Notes: generated by a model not told the origin, from the letters alone. DNA of 64,000 nucleotides from Limisphaerales bacterium (GCA_024761205.1 JAMASS010000004.1:124001-188000), one strand, 5' to 3'. Positions 1 through 9,894 are shown, counted from the first letter of the stretch. Numbers and translations are program-made.

Positions 1-382
1 CGAGCAAGAGCCCATCATGCGCTCGCAATCCAGTGGGAAAAGACATTGAACCAATCACATACTTCAATCCATCGCGGATTACCGTGGAATGCGATGGGCC
101 AAATCCAGTGGGACTCGGCTGAGACCGAACCGGTTGGGAACCCATGCGCACCGTTGATACAGCAGACGCTTCCGCACCCCTACTGACCGGTCTGACTCGA
201 CTATAAGGCAACCGCCCCGGATAGTGCTCTCCCCGGGTCTGATCATAGGACGAGGCTTGGTTTCGACGATCATTGGAAACAGATTGGGCCGTGATGAAAT
301 TCGTCGCGATAATTGCTATGGCACCAAGACTTCCTCCCCATAGGAGGAACGATTTTCGGTTGTTTTTATATGATTTGAACAT
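1..382 (-). CDS. Secreted protein, N-terminal part only (runs off the left edge)
   Basis: The minus strand is open without a stop from an ATG at 382 down to base 1, giving 127 residues of an incomplete protein. The N-terminus looks like a Sec signal peptide: basic start (MFKSYKNNRK), a hydrophobic stretch (FLLWGGSLGAIAIIA) and a likely cleavage near TAQ-S at about residue 33. The mature part is rich in Arg, Ser, Pro and Gly and I see no known domain. No strong ribosome binding site precedes the ATG. It is probably an exported or cell-surface protein. Function unknown. Confidence 0.6.
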   Translation of the reverse strand, partial: MFKSYKNNRKSFLLWGGSLGAIAIIATNFITAQSVSNDRRNQASSYDQTRGEHYPGRLPYSRVRPVSRGAEASAVSTVRMGSQPVRSQPSPTGFGPSHSTVIRDGLKYVIGSMSFPTGLRAHDGLLL

Positions 383-526
383 GGTCTTTGGTCGATATGA
401 AATTGTTTAACGCCGCTCCACATCCACGCGTTTTACCTTCGGAACCCAACGAATATTCGCACTCCGGTGAAGCGAAGGACATCATCACCCTATTCAACCG
501 GTCGGAAAGAAGAAAGTTGAAGAAGC

Positions 527-575
527 TCGGAAGATAAAAGAGGGTAGGTGGAGACGGAAAACACGCAACCTACCC
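527..575 (-). terminator. Possible intrinsic terminator, minus strand
   Basis: An 8-bp perfect inverted repeat (542-549 with 568-575, GGGTAGGT/ACCTACCC) has an 18-base loop. Read on the minus strand it is followed by TCTTTTATCTT. It lies about 100 bases past the small ORF ending at 680, so it may end that transcript. The loop is long and the T-tract imperfect. Confidence 0.35.
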
Positions 576-679
576 CCGGGGTGGATGCAAGAGGAAGGAA
601 GCAACCTCACACACCCTAAGCCAACGATTATCTCGAACCCATCCGCGCGCAGCTGAGCCGCCCCTGATCACAACACAGC

Positions 680-841
680 TCACAACCAGGACCGCGTTTC
701 CCGCAGCATTCGCTTCTTTCTTGCGGCCTCAAGGTCCGAAGGGACCCCATGACCCGCCAAGAAATATCGAACCATCAAGACATAGCAACGAAGAACCGAA
801 GCGGTGGCAAAAAATATGAGAAATGCGTTAAACGCAATCAT
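680..841 (-). CDS. Small predicted membrane protein
   Basis: A 53-residue ORF whose first 23 residues are hydrophobic (MIAFNAFLIFFATASVLRCY), followed by a soluble, charged tail with a basic cluster (AARKKRMLRETR). This fits a one-pass membrane peptide. I chose the ATG at 841 over one at 865 because a purine-rich AGAGAGAAAG sits just before it. A hairpin with a T-rich flank follows. No family recognised; it could also be spurious. Confidence 0.35.
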   Translation of the reverse strand: MIAFNAFLIFFATASVLRCYVLMVRYFLAGHGVPSDLEAARKKRMLRETRSWL

Positions 842-1057
842 CACGGAGCTTTCTCTCTCTCTCAAATTTGATCTGTTCTATCAGGTCCCCACAAGAGAAC
901 CATCCACAGCCTACCGACTCCACCGCGATTGCCGAGCATGACCCCAAAATTGTCCTGGCCAATCACTCAAGGAAGCCCGAACCCGAATCAAAAAACGGGA
1001 CGGATTGGCCCAAATCTGCGAAGACAGGAGAACAGGCGGAGACTATAATCGCTCCCG

Positions 1058-1891
1058 ATGAAAACATCAATGTTCCGGGAAATCATACATCCAACAGACT
1101 TTTCGGTCGGCGACAGTGGAGCGTTCGCCCATTCTTTGAGGATAGGATTAGCGGGAGAGTCGGAAGTCACCCTGCTCCATGTCAGCGATAACCGTCCCTC
1201 GGTTCACTGGACGGACTTTCCTCAAATTAGAGAAACACTCACCCGCTGGCAGTTCATACCGGCGAATGCCACGCGTCAAATGGTAGAAGCGACAGGATTG
1301 TCTGTGAAAAAGGCCATTCGTGAGGGGAAGGACCCGGTGAGAGAGATCGCCACTTACCTGGAACAACATCCCTGTGATCTCATCATCCTCGCCACTCACC
1401 AGCGGTCGGGCCTGTCAAGCTGGTGGCAGCAATCAAAATCAGCGGCCATCGCACGCGACACGAAAACGATGACACTATTCGTACCCCGCCAAGTTCAAGG
1501 GTTTGTCTCTACGGAAATCGGCTGTGTGCAGCTTCGGAATATCTTGGTACCCATTGCCAACAAACCAAAGCCCAGAAATGCGGTCAGAGCGGCCGAAGCC
1601 ATTGGCAGCTTGTTCTCTCTTTCCGAACTGCGAATCGAGTTCCTCCATGTCGGCCCCCAAGATGATGCGCCAAGCATCAACCTACCCGACCACTCGGGCT
1701 GGACCGTCGAGCAATCCGCCTGGAAGGGAAATGTCGTGGAGCACATTCTTGACACGAGCGAAACCCAAAATATAGACCTTATCGTGATGGCGACTGAAGG
1801 CCACCACGGCTTCCTCGATGCGCTGCGCGGAAGCACCACCGAACAGATTGTCAAACAGGCCAAGTGTCCCGTCCTCGCCGTGCCTGCCTAA
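1058..1891 (+). CDS. Universal stress protein, two tandem Usp domains
   Basis: 277 residues with two UspA-type alpha/beta domains. Domain 1 begins FREIIHPTDFSVGDSGAFAH and ends near residue 145 (DLIILATHQRSG). Domain 2 starts at LRNILVPIANKPKPRNAV (about residue 160) and ends IDLIVMATEGHHG...GSTTEQIVKQAKCPVLAVPA. The C-terminal domain keeps a GHHG...RGST nucleotide-binding-like loop; the first domain has lost the matching glycine loop, which is common in tandem Usp proteins. Family members are cytosolic and help survival under starvation or respiratory stress, some by binding ATP. It stands alone. Two further usp loci in this window (15.7 and 18.5 kb) are decayed, so this is the only intact copy seen. 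Confidence 0.9.
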   Translation: MKTSMFREIIHPTDFSVGDSGAFAHSLRIGLAGESEVTLLHVSDNRPSVHWTDFPQIRETLTRWQFIPANATRQMVEATGLSVKKAIREGKDPVREIATYLEQHPCDLIILATHQRSGLSSWWQQSKSAAIARDTKTMTLFVPRQVQGFVSTEIGCVQLRNILVPIANKPKPRNAVRAAEAIGSLFSLSELRIEFLHVGPQDDAPSINLPDHSGWTVEQSAWKGNVVEHILDTSETQNIDLIVMATEGHHGFLDALRGSTTEQIVKQAKCPVLAVPA

Positions 1892-2160
1892 AATGCCTGC
1901 CCGATATCCTTCACCCGGCCGCCCAAGTGGCCCCAGGCAGTCGGATTGAGGGAGTCAGGGGGCACCCCTAGACGTTGATAGCATCGCCCTCGAAGGGCGC
2001 CTCCTGAATCTCTCCCACAGCGAATTCACGCAGCCCTCGTGATGTTCCGACGACCCTCAAAAACCGTGGTGGTGTGGCGCCAATCTTACTTAATTCGTTG
2101 CGCAGCGAAGAAGCCTCAGATATTTTTTGGTTAAACCAATCAGAACCCAGACCACCCGCT

Positions 2161-3540
2161 ATGTTAAATATCACTGGCAAGGGCTCAATCACCACGTGCG
2201 ACGGGATCACCCGCCGAGAATTCCTGCAAGTTGGCACCTTAAGTGCGATTGGGCTTTCCATGGCCCAATACTCGGCGTTGAGCGCCGCACAAACCGCCAA
2301 GGGGACAGCCGACAACAAGTCCGCAATCATGATCTTCAATTTGGGCGCCCCCAGCCAACTGGACACCTGGGATCCCAAGCCCGATGCTCCGCGAGAAGTT
2401 CGCGGTCCGTTCAAACCGATGCGAACAAAATCCGACGAATTCGAAATCACCGAGATCTTCCCGCTGCACGCCAAAATTGCCGATAAGTTCTCCATCGTCC
2501 GCTCGTGCTTCCACACGGCCGCCGCCGTCCACGATAGCGGCCATCAAATGATGCAGACAGGCCGCCTCTTCACCGGCGGTGTCAATACCCCTCATGCTGG
2601 CTGCGCTCTCGAGTTTCTCAAGGGGTGGCGCAACGAGCTGCCCGCCCACGTGATTCTTCCCGAGCCCATGGGCCCCACCGGCGGCAATATCCCCCACGGT
2701 CAGGACGCCGGCTTTCTAGGTAAGGCCCATGACCCGTTCGTCTTGAACGCCGACCCTTCGGTCGAAAACTTCGAGGTACCCGACCTCCGCCCTCCACAAG
2801 AAATTGGCGAAGCGCGCCTGAACCGCCGTCGCCGACTTCGCGAGATTGTCGATGACACGGTCCGCAGTTTCGAAGCAAGTCCCAACGCCGAGCTCATGAA
2901 CGCCAATTTCGCCGCCGCCTACCGGCTGATGACCAGCACGAGAGCGCGGGAGGCATTTGATCTCACCAAAGAGCCGCTCAAGGTCCGCGAACGCTACGGC
3001 ATGACCCGGTTTGGCCAGTGCTGTCTGCTAGCGCGTCGCTTGATTGAGGCCGGGGTTCGATTTGTCACCATCAATACATTCATCACGGTGTTTAACGAAA
3101 TCACGTGGGATATCCATGGCTCCAAGCCCTTCACTTCGATCACAGGGATGAAGGAAATCGTAGCGCCCATGTATGACCAAGGCTACAGCGCGTTGATCGA
3201 AGATCTGCACCAGCGTGGCATGCTCAATGACACCTTGGTGTGCAACCTCGCCGAATTCGGGCGCACCCCAAAAATCAATCCTGCGGGCGGGCGCGACCAC
3301 TGGCCGCAGTGCTGGTCCATTTACTTTGCCGGAGGCGGCATCAAGGGGGGGCAAGTGGTGGGCAAGAGTGATGAGATTGGCGCCTATCCGGTCGAACGCC
3401 CAATTGCACCGAACGAAGTCGTCGCCACCATTTACAAGAGTTTGGGGCTCGGTCTGGAAACCCACCTGCCCGGTCCGCAATCGCGACCCTTCCCCTTGGT
3501 GGATTTCGGCACGTTGCCGATCAACGAACTCTTCGGTTAA
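2161..3540 (+). CDS. DUF1501 family protein, Tat-exported
   Basis: 459 residues from the ATG at 2161. A twin-arginine motif (TRREFLQVG, Arg 18-19) and a hydrophobic stretch ending near AQYSALSAAQ form a Tat signal; an upstream in-frame ATG at 2074 would bury it, so I reject that start. The body is DUF1501, a relative of sulfatases/alkaline phosphatases: IMIFNLGAPSQLDTWDPKP near the N-terminus, a central HDSGHQMMQTGR block and EFGRTPKINPAGGRDHWPQC near the C-terminus, where family metal ligands lie. Typical length for the family. It leads a three-gene set with the PSD1 gene (19 bases downstream) and the cytochrome/WD40 gene. DUF1501 and PSD1 genes are habitually paired in Planctomycetes and Verrucomicrobia; their reaction is not established. 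Confidence 0.9.
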   Translation: MLNITGKGSITTCDGITRREFLQVGTLSAIGLSMAQYSALSAAQTAKGTADNKSAIMIFNLGAPSQLDTWDPKPDAPREVRGPFKPMRTKSDEFEITEIFPLHAKIADKFSIVRSCFHTAAAVHDSGHQMMQTGRLFTGGVNTPHAGCALEFLKGWRNELPAHVILPEPMGPTGGNIPHGQDAGFLGKAHDPFVLNADPSVENFEVPDLRPPQEIGEARLNRRRRLREIVDDTVRSFEASPNAELMNANFAAAYRLMTSTRAREAFDLTKEPLKVRERYGMTRFGQCCLLARRLIEAGVRFVTINTFITVFNEITWDIHGSKPFTSITGMKEIVAPMYDQGYSALIEDLHQRGMLNDTLVCNLAEFGRTPKINPAGGRDHWPQCWSIYFAGGGIKGGQVVGKSDEIGAYPVERPIAPNEVVATIYKSLGLGLETHLPGPQSRPFPLVDFGTLPINELFG

Positions 3541-3559
3541 CGACCCAGCGAGAGCCGCA

Positions 3560-6007
3560 ATGATTACTTTGTTCATGCATCAATCTCGACTGACCGGACT
3601 CATTGTCCTGGCCATTCTTGGCTTAGTCCCCAATGCCAGCAGTGCAACCTCCATCCGCATTCTCCCTGAACGAATCGTCCTCAATGGCACAACCGCGCAA
3701 CAACAAGTCCTTGTCCAGCGATTTGAAGAGGACAGCACCCGTGAACAAATCACGGAGGATATCCTCTGGAAGGTCTCACCTGATAATATCCTGAGAATCG
3801 AAGGCAACGTTTTGACACCTCTGGGAACTGGCAAAGCCACGCTGAGCGCCGCCGTTGGCGACCTGGCGACTGACGTCGAAGTGGTCATTCGCGACTTCGA
3901 TCAGACAAGCAACTGGAGTTTTCGGAACCACGTGCAGCCGATACTCGCCAAATTCGGATGCAGCGCCGGCGCCTGTCATGGCGCGGCGGCGGGAAAAAAC
4001 GGTTTCAAGTTGTCACTTCGCGGCTATGACGACCAAGGTGATTTCATCGCCCTCACGCGGCACGCCCTAGGGAGACGGATCATTCCCCAAGATCCCGGCC
4101 GGAGTTTGCTCCTCACCAAACCCACGGGGGCCATCCCCCACAAAGGCGGTAAACGATTCGAGATCGACTCGCACGAATATCGCGTCATTTCCCAATGGAT
4201 CGCGAACGGCTTCCCCAGTCCCCAAGAAACCGACACACGCATTGAACGCATCGATATCACACCAGCTCAAGTCAGTCTAAAACCAGGTCTCTCCCAACAA
4301 ATCCTCGTTCGTGCCTATTTCGATAACGGCCGCTATGAAGACGTGACGCGTTGGGCGAAGTTTTCTTCAGCAAATGAGTCCGTCGTTTGTGTGGACGAAA
4401 ATGGTCGAGTCGAGATCATTGGCTACGGAGAAGGCGCCATCACCGCTTGGTATCTCAGCCGCATCGCTACCATGACCATTACCGCTCCCTTCGAATCTTC
4501 CAACGCTCTCCCAGAAATCGCGGCAAGAGAGCCCAAGAATCTCATCGATCGGGAAATTCAAAAGAAACTCGCCCAACTTAGGATACCATCGTCAACACAG
4601 TCAACGGACAGTCAGTTCCTGCGGCGCGTTTTCCTGAACACATTGGGCATTTTACCCAGCATCGAAGAAGCCAAGGCATTTCTCGATGATCCAAGCCCCG
4701 CCAAACGATCAGCCCTCATCACACAGATACTTAAGCGCCCTGAATTCGTCGACTATTGGAGCTATCAGTGGTCGGATCTCCTCCTGGTCCAAAGCAAACG
4801 ATTCGAGCCCTCAGCGATGTGGGCTTACTACCGTTGGATTCGTGACCAAGTCGCTCGCAACACGCCGTGGGATGATTTCGTCCGGCAGATCGTCACCGCG
4901 CAAGGCAGCAACCTGACCAACGGCGCCGCCAACTTCTTCGTCCTTCACGACGATCCTAAAATCATGGCGGAAACCACCACCCAGGCATTCCTTGGGATGT
5001 CGATTAATTGCGCCAAATGCCACAACCATCCTCTGGAGAAATGGACCAACGACCAGTATTTTCAAATGGCCAATCTCTTCGCCCGGATTCGCACAAAGAA
5101 CGGCGCGGCCAGTAACGAGAGCATCATTTTCACGGCGCTGAGCGGCGACGTGGTTCAACCACTGACCGGAAGGAGCCAACCGCCCACGCCACTCGACGGC
5201 CGCCCCATGGCGGAGAACGATTCGCGAGATCGGCGCCAACATCTGGCAGACTGGTTGGTCGCCCCCGAAAACCCTTACTTCAGTCGAGCGATCGCCAACC
5301 GCGTTTGGACAAACTTTATGGGAGTGGGCCTCGTCGAAAAAATTGACGATCTGCGGGCCACGAATCCGGCCAGCAACGAAAGCCTCCTGACCGGACTCGG
5401 AAACTACCTGGCGGAAAATGATTTCGACCTGAAAGCACTGATTCGGCTGATTCTCGAATCGGACGCTTATCAACGCAACAGTCAACCAAACGGTATCAAC
5501 AAAGCCGATTCCCGGTTCTATTCTCGCTACTACCCGCGGCGGCTCATGGCCGAGGTGATATTGGATGCATTTTCTCAGGTCACTGAGGTGCCAACCAAGT
5601 TCAGCGGCTTCCCCCAAGGCTGGCGCGCGCTCCAACTACCCGATTCAAACATTGAATCTTACTTCCTCAGTTCCTTTGGCCGAGCGGATCGCGCTCAGAC
5701 CTGCGCCTGCGAACGAACCGATGAACCGAGCGTGGCTCAAGTGCTTCACATTGCGAATGGCAAAACGTTGAACCAAAAACTCAGCACTCCCAACAACCGC
5801 ATCGGTCAAGAGCTGGAAGCCGGCGTGCCCCTCCTCACCATGGTCGATAACCTTTACCTCAGCGCCCTCAGCCGCTACCCCACCCCGGCGGAACGAAGCC
5901 GCATTCAGAAACTCCTGGATGAAGCCGGCCCGTCCGAACGTCGAGAGGCTTTGGAAGACGTCTACTGGGCCGTTCTCAGCAGCCGCGAGTTCCTTTTCAG
6001 CCACTGA
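3560..6007 (+). CDS. PSD1/DUF1549-DUF1553 cytochrome-type protein
   Basis: 815 residues. The start at 3560 gives a Sec signal peptide (MITLFMHQSRLTGLIVLAIL...NASSA); the frame is open much further upstream but that part overlaps the DUF1501 gene. Order: Ig-like/BIG2-type region (about 25-105); a haem-like region with CSAGACH (residue about 134, C-x4-C-H as is usual in this family); a second BIG2-like stretch; DUF1549 (about 330-510) containing the classical CAKCH motif near residue 484; and DUF1553/PSD1 (about 545-790). Probably a periplasmic multi-haem-type protein. It sits between DUF1501 and the WD40 cytochrome gene with short spacers, so co-transcription is likely. The function of the family is not experimentally settled. 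Confidence 0.9.
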   Translation: MITLFMHQSRLTGLIVLAILGLVPNASSATSIRILPERIVLNGTTAQQQVLVQRFEEDSTREQITEDILWKVSPDNILRIEGNVLTPLGTGKATLSAAVGDLATDVEVVIRDFDQTSNWSFRNHVQPILAKFGCSAGACHGAAAGKNGFKLSLRGYDDQGDFIALTRHALGRRIIPQDPGRSLLLTKPTGAIPHKGGKRFEIDSHEYRVISQWIANGFPSPQETDTRIERIDITPAQVSLKPGLSQQILVRAYFDNGRYEDVTRWAKFSSANESVVCVDENGRVEIIGYGEGAITAWYLSRIATMTITAPFESSNALPEIAAREPKNLIDREIQKKLAQLRIPSSTQSTDSQFLRRVFLNTLGILPSIEEAKAFLDDPSPAKRSALITQILKRPEFVDYWSYQWSDLLLVQSKRFEPSAMWAYYRWIRDQVARNTPWDDFVRQIVTAQGSNLTNGAANFFVLHDDPKIMAETTTQAFLGMSINCAKCHNHPLEKWTNDQYFQMANLFARIRTKNGAASNESIIFTALSGDVVQPLTGRSQPPTPLDGRPMAENDSRDRRQHLADWLVAPENPYFSRAIANRVWTNFMGVGLVEKIDDLRATNPASNESLLTGLGNYLAENDFDLKALIRLILESDAYQRNSQPNGINKADSRFYSRYYPRRLMAEVILDAFSQVTEVPTKFSGFPQGWRALQLPDSNIESYFLSSFGRADRAQTCACERTDEPSVAQVLHIANGKTLNQKLSTPNNRIGQELEAGVPLLTMVDNLYLSALSRYPTPAERSRIQKLLDEAGPSERREALEDVYWAVLSSREFLFSH

Positions 6008-6039
6008 CAGATCACCAAGCAAACCGAAGATCTGAAATC

Positions 6040-9000
6040 ATGAAGCGTTTTCTTACTCTCTCCAACACGCTACTCATAGCGTTTGTCGCGCTTGCGGTTT
6101 CACGCACTCCCTCCGCTTGGGCCGAGCCAGGAGCGAATCCTTACGCCCCCATCGACGCACTTTTCGCCAAGCACTGCCTGGATTGCCACAGCCACGATGA
6201 TCCGGATGCTCAGCTCAACCTTGAGACCTACGAAACACTCATCAAAGGAGGGCAAAATGGTTCCCCCATCTTGAAACGCGATAGTGCACGCAGCCCGTTG
6301 GTTCGGCTCCTGGTAGGCTTCACCGAAACCAAGGGCAAGAAGCGGATCATGCCACCGGGACGGCGCGAGAAACTGACCACCGAAGAGATTAACCTGGTCC
6401 GCACGTGGATCGATCTCGGAGCGCCCGGACCGCCGGCTGGATGGCGTCGTCCTGTCAATCTCATCATTCCAGAAATCGCAGTGACCGGCGACGCACCGAA
6501 CCCCGCCCAAGCCTTAGCTTACTCCCCGGTTCGTACGCTTCTCGCCATCGGCCGTTATCGTCAGGTTGATCTCTTAGACACACAGCGTCGCGTCGTCGTC
6601 AAATGCCTTGACGGCCATCGGGGGAACGTCAACGGTCTGGTCTTCAGCTCCGACGGTGCCACTCTCTACAGTGCCGCCGGGGAACCCGGACTTTCCGGCG
6701 AGATAAAGAAGTGGAACACCACGACCGGCGATCTCCTTCAGACAATGTCTGGGCACACCGACTCCATCTATTCACTAGCCCTCAGTCCGGACGGTTCCCT
6801 TTTGGCCACTGGGAGTTATGACCAGCAAATCCTCCTCTGGAACACCGCAGAAGGCACTCGCAGCCGGACGTTGTCAGGACACCAAGGCGCCGTCTTCGAT
6901 CTCGACTTCCGACCCGACGGGAAGATCTTAGCCAGTGCCAGCGCAGACCGGACTATCAAACTTTGGAACGTGACTAAAGGCGAACGGACCGACACATTGT
7001 CACAACCGCTGAAGGCACAGCACACCGTCTTGTTTAGTCAAGACGGCCGGCGTTTGTACGCTGGGGGCGTGGACAATCGGATTCGTGTCTGGGAGATCAG
7101 CAAGTCTGCCAAGGAAACCACCAACCCTATCCTTAAAACCCGCTTCGCTCACGAAGGGACTATCCTCAAATTGTCCCTGTCTCAAAACGGGAAAACCATC
7201 GTCTCAACCGCTGATGACCGAACTGTCAAACTGTGGGACATTGAGCCCCTCAAAGAACGATTCCTCTTGGAAACCCAACCTGACTGGAGCCCCGCTATCG
7301 TCTTCTTCGACGAAGACAAGAAAATTGCCGTCGGAAGGCTAGATGGAACGATCGGCTACTACCAAAGCCAAGACGGCAAAGTAGCCTTACCGCCAAAACC
7401 TGAGATTGCCAGGCTTTCCCCTTTTGGTGTGCAACGAGGCATCCTAACCCACATTCGGGTCGAAGGCAAGAACCTCGGAAATATCGAATCGATCAATTTT
7501 GATTCCCCCGCCCTTCACGCGGCCGTCATCCCCGAAGAGTCCACTGAATCCGCCGGTCTCGAATTGTTAGTCTTTTCACCCGAGTCCCTGGAACTAGGAA
7601 AGTATCCCCTCACCATTAAGACGGCACATGGCGCCAGCAACAAGGTGTCTCTTCACGTGGATAATCTGCCACAAGTGGCGGAGATCAAGGAAACGAAAGG
7701 GGCCCAACAACTCAGCCAGTTGCCGGTTAATGTCTGGGGAAGCATCACCGAAAATGGTCAGGTCGACCGGTATCGATTCGAGGCAGAGGCAGGTCAAGGA
7801 CTCGTCTTCGACGTGGCCGCCAAGCAGCTGGGATCCAAGGGTGACCTGGTCATCACGCTGAACCACAGCAACGGCACCCCCATCGCCTCAAGCCGCGGGT
7901 TTGATCAATCCATCGACCCGCTCCTTTTTCATCGATTCAAAGACAGCGGAACCTACGAGCTCACCGTTGGAGACAGTTTTCTTCAAGCCTCACCGGATCA
8001 TTTCTATCGCCTTTCCATTGGCGGGTTCCCCTACGTGACCGATGTGATGCCCCGTATGATCACCAAGGGCCAAGATACAAAACTCCGCTTGATTGGATTC
8101 AATTTGAGCGAGAACGATCATGCCGAAGTTGCCGTAGAGAGTAGCTCCACCCACACGGTCAAGCTAGACCGCAACCGCTACCGTTTCCGAACGGCACCCA
8201 AGATTGCTCTCTCCGAATGGGAAGCCATCACCGAAGCCGAGTCGAACAACGCCATCAATCAGGCCACACAAATTCAGATCGGCCAGAATGCCACCGGCAG
8301 AATTTGGTCGACTGATTCTGGCTGCACTGACGTTGATTACTTCCGTTTCTCAGCTCAGAAAGACCAGCAACTCATCATCGAAACCATCGCGAATCAACTC
8401 GGGTCGCCCATTGACACCCGCATCGAAATCCTCACCGCTTCCGGACAGCCGATCCAACGACTACTCCTCGAAGCCGTTCGTGACACCGCCATCACCTTCC
8501 GCCCCATCACCTCGACTGCCAGAGGCGCGCGTTTGGAAAACTGGGAGGAAATGTCGATCAACGATTATCTTTACATGAATGGAGAAGTCGTCAAACTCTT
8601 CCTCGCACCCCGAGGGCCCGATTCGAGTTGGGATTTCTACCCGGCCTCCGGAACCCGGCGAAACTACTTCGACACCACAGCCACCGCCCATGCTAATTTT
8701 GAGCCCTGCTACATCGTTCGACCGCACGCCCCCGGAACCAGCCTCGTGGCCAACGGCCTCCCACAATTCCCGCTTTTCTACGAAAACGACGATCATTCCG
8801 AGGCCGGAAAAGGTCGCGATTCCCGTCTCTATTTCACCGCTCCCGAATCTGGTGACTATGTGGTCCGAGTGGTCGACACTCGCAGCCAAGCAAGTCCCCG
8901 CTTTGTCTATCATCTTCTCGTCCGCGAAGAGCAACCCGATTTTGAAGTGACGATTTCGCCGCAAAACCCTTCGATCAATCGAGGCAGCGGTCGCTCCTTT

Positions 9001-9723
9001 GCCATCAATCGCCAACGCATCGATGGCTACGATGGCGAGATTGAAATTGAGATCGGCGGATTGCCTCATGGGGTCATAGCTTCGAGCCCCATCGTTATTG
9101 AGGCGGGCCACCACCGGGCAACGGGGACGCTCTTTGTCGATGATTCCGTAACTTCAATTTCGGCACTAGAAAGCCTCAATATCGAAGTCACCGCTACCGC
9201 AAGAATCGGCAGCTCCACTACGATCCGTCAGGTGAAGAACTTCGGCAGGATCAAAATCGCTGACGAACCGAAGTTGTTTGTCACGCTGAGCCCTATCTCA
9301 GGACAACCATCGACCATCCCGACGAGCCTCAAGCCATCATTAAATGGGACGGGTTCCGCAGCAGGCGCTGATTCCCCGATTCCCGTCATCACGATATCAC
9401 CCGGCACGACGGTGCCTGCTCGGTTGACCGTCCGCCGCAACGGCCATAAAGAACGCATCACCTTTTCCATCAGTAATCTCCCTCACGGGGTTATCGTCGA
9501 CAACATCGGCTTGAACGGGGTCCTCATGCCGCCGGATGTGTCTGAACGAAAAGTCTTTCTCACCGCGGACGATTGGGTCGAAGAAACCGAACGCCTCTGC
9601 CATGCCATTGCCAACGAAGCCGGCGGCCAAACCTCACGCCCTGTTCTTTTGCGAGTTGTCAAACCAAGCACACTCACCGCCGCCAATCAAAAGGATAACT
9701 CAGGAATACGCAGAATACACTGA
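6040..9723 (+). CDS. PSCyt1 cytochrome / WD40 repeat / pre-peptidase C-terminal domain protein
   Basis: 1227 residues with a signal peptide (MKRFLTLSNTLLIAFVALAV...AWA). Residues about 30-130 are a planctomycete-type cytochrome domain (PSCyt1) with CLDCH and the MPPGRREKLT...W block. Residues about 165-430 hold six or seven WD40 repeats (LLQTMSGHTDSIYSLALSPD, TIKLWNV, TVKLWDI). After this come IPT-like and PPC (pre-peptidase C-terminal-like) beta domains, for example VDRYRFEAEAGQGLVFDV near 570 and VDYFRFSAQKDQQLIIETIA near 765. The protein probably sits in the periplasm with a beta-propeller docking face. It is the last gene of the DUF1501-PSD1 cluster. A single open frame of this length argues against general base-calling error in the assembly. 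Confidence 0.88.
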   Translation: MKRFLTLSNTLLIAFVALAVSRTPSAWAEPGANPYAPIDALFAKHCLDCHSHDDPDAQLNLETYETLIKGGQNGSPILKRDSARSPLVRLLVGFTETKGKKRIMPPGRREKLTTEEINLVRTWIDLGAPGPPAGWRRPVNLIIPEIAVTGDAPNPAQALAYSPVRTLLAIGRYRQVDLLDTQRRVVVKCLDGHRGNVNGLVFSSDGATLYSAAGEPGLSGEIKKWNTTTGDLLQTMSGHTDSIYSLALSPDGSLLATGSYDQQILLWNTAEGTRSRTLSGHQGAVFDLDFRPDGKILASASADRTIKLWNVTKGERTDTLSQPLKAQHTVLFSQDGRRLYAGGVDNRIRVWEISKSAKETTNPILKTRFAHEGTILKLSLSQNGKTIVSTADDRTVKLWDIEPLKERFLLETQPDWSPAIVFFDEDKKIAVGRLDGTIGYYQSQDGKVALPPKPEIARLSPFGVQRGILTHIRVEGKNLGNIESINFDSPALHAAVIPEESTESAGLELLVFSPESLELGKYPLTIKTAHGASNKVSLHVDNLPQVAEIKETKGAQQLSQLPVNVWGSITENGQVDRYRFEAEAGQGLVFDVAAKQLGSKGDLVITLNHSNGTPIASSRGFDQSIDPLLFHRFKDSGTYELTVGDSFLQASPDHFYRLSIGGFPYVTDVMPRMITKGQDTKLRLIGFNLSENDHAEVAVESSSTHTVKLDRNRYRFRTAPKIALSEWEAITEAESNNAINQATQIQIGQNATGRIWSTDSGCTDVDYFRFSAQKDQQLIIETIANQLGSPIDTRIEILTASGQPIQRLLLEAVRDTAITFRPITSTARGARLENWEEMSINDYLYMNGEVVKLFLAPRGPDSSWDFYPASGTRRNYFDTTATAHANFEPCYIVRPHAPGTSLVANGLPQFPLFYENDDHSEAGKGRDSRLYFTAPESGDYVVRVVDTRSQASPRFVYHLLVREEQPDFEVTISPQNPSINRGSGRSFAINRQRIDGYDGEIEIEIGGLPHGVIASSPIVIEAGHHRATGTLFVDDSVTSISALESLNIEVTATARIGSSTTIRQVKNFGRIKIADEPKLFVTLSPISGQPSTIPTSLKPSLNGTGSAAGADSPIPVITISPGTTVPARLTVRRNGHKERITFSISNLPHGVIVDNIGLNGVLMPPDVSERKVFLTADDWVEETERLCHAIANEAGGQTSRPVLLRVVKPSTLTAANQKDNSGIRRIH

Positions 9724-9774
9724 ATCTCTAAATCCTTGCTTTCCGCGTAATCCGCAGTTCCCGCCCTCGCTCAC

Positions 9775-9894
9775 TTGAGAAAATACATCTCCATCACCCC
9801 TCCGAATCTTTTGCAGCCGACCCGACTGTTCCTTGCGATGCTCTGCCTCATATTTCCCGCCTGTTCCACATCCGAAAAGACCAGCGATGGATGA
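9775..9894 (+). CDS. Short lipoprotein or truncated lipoprotein remnant
   Basis: A 39-codon frame starting with TTG at 9775 encodes a hydrophobic stretch ending in a lipobox-like LIFPAC|ST (LFLAMLCLIFPACSTSEKTS) and stops nine residues after the cysteine. It looks like the N-terminus of a lipoprotein cut short just before the CoiA-like gene. It could also be a genuine tiny lipoprotein. No clear ribosome binding site. Confidence 0.3.
   Translation: MRKYISITPPNLLQPTRLFLAMLCLIFPACSTSEKTSDG

Noticed and set aside
868-1191. 107-codon plus-strand frame before the Usp gene
   Set aside because: It overlaps the Usp start in another frame, and its composition (Asn, Pro, Arg scattered) is not protein-like.
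4811-5635. 274-codon open frame on the minus strand
   Set aside because: It lies wholly inside the PSD1 gene on the other strand, which has clear domains; the translation is not protein-like and is a by-product of codon bias.
8461-9114. 217-codon minus-strand frame inside the WD40/cytochrome gene
   Set aside because: It is antisense to well-supported coding sequence and contains no recognisable motif.
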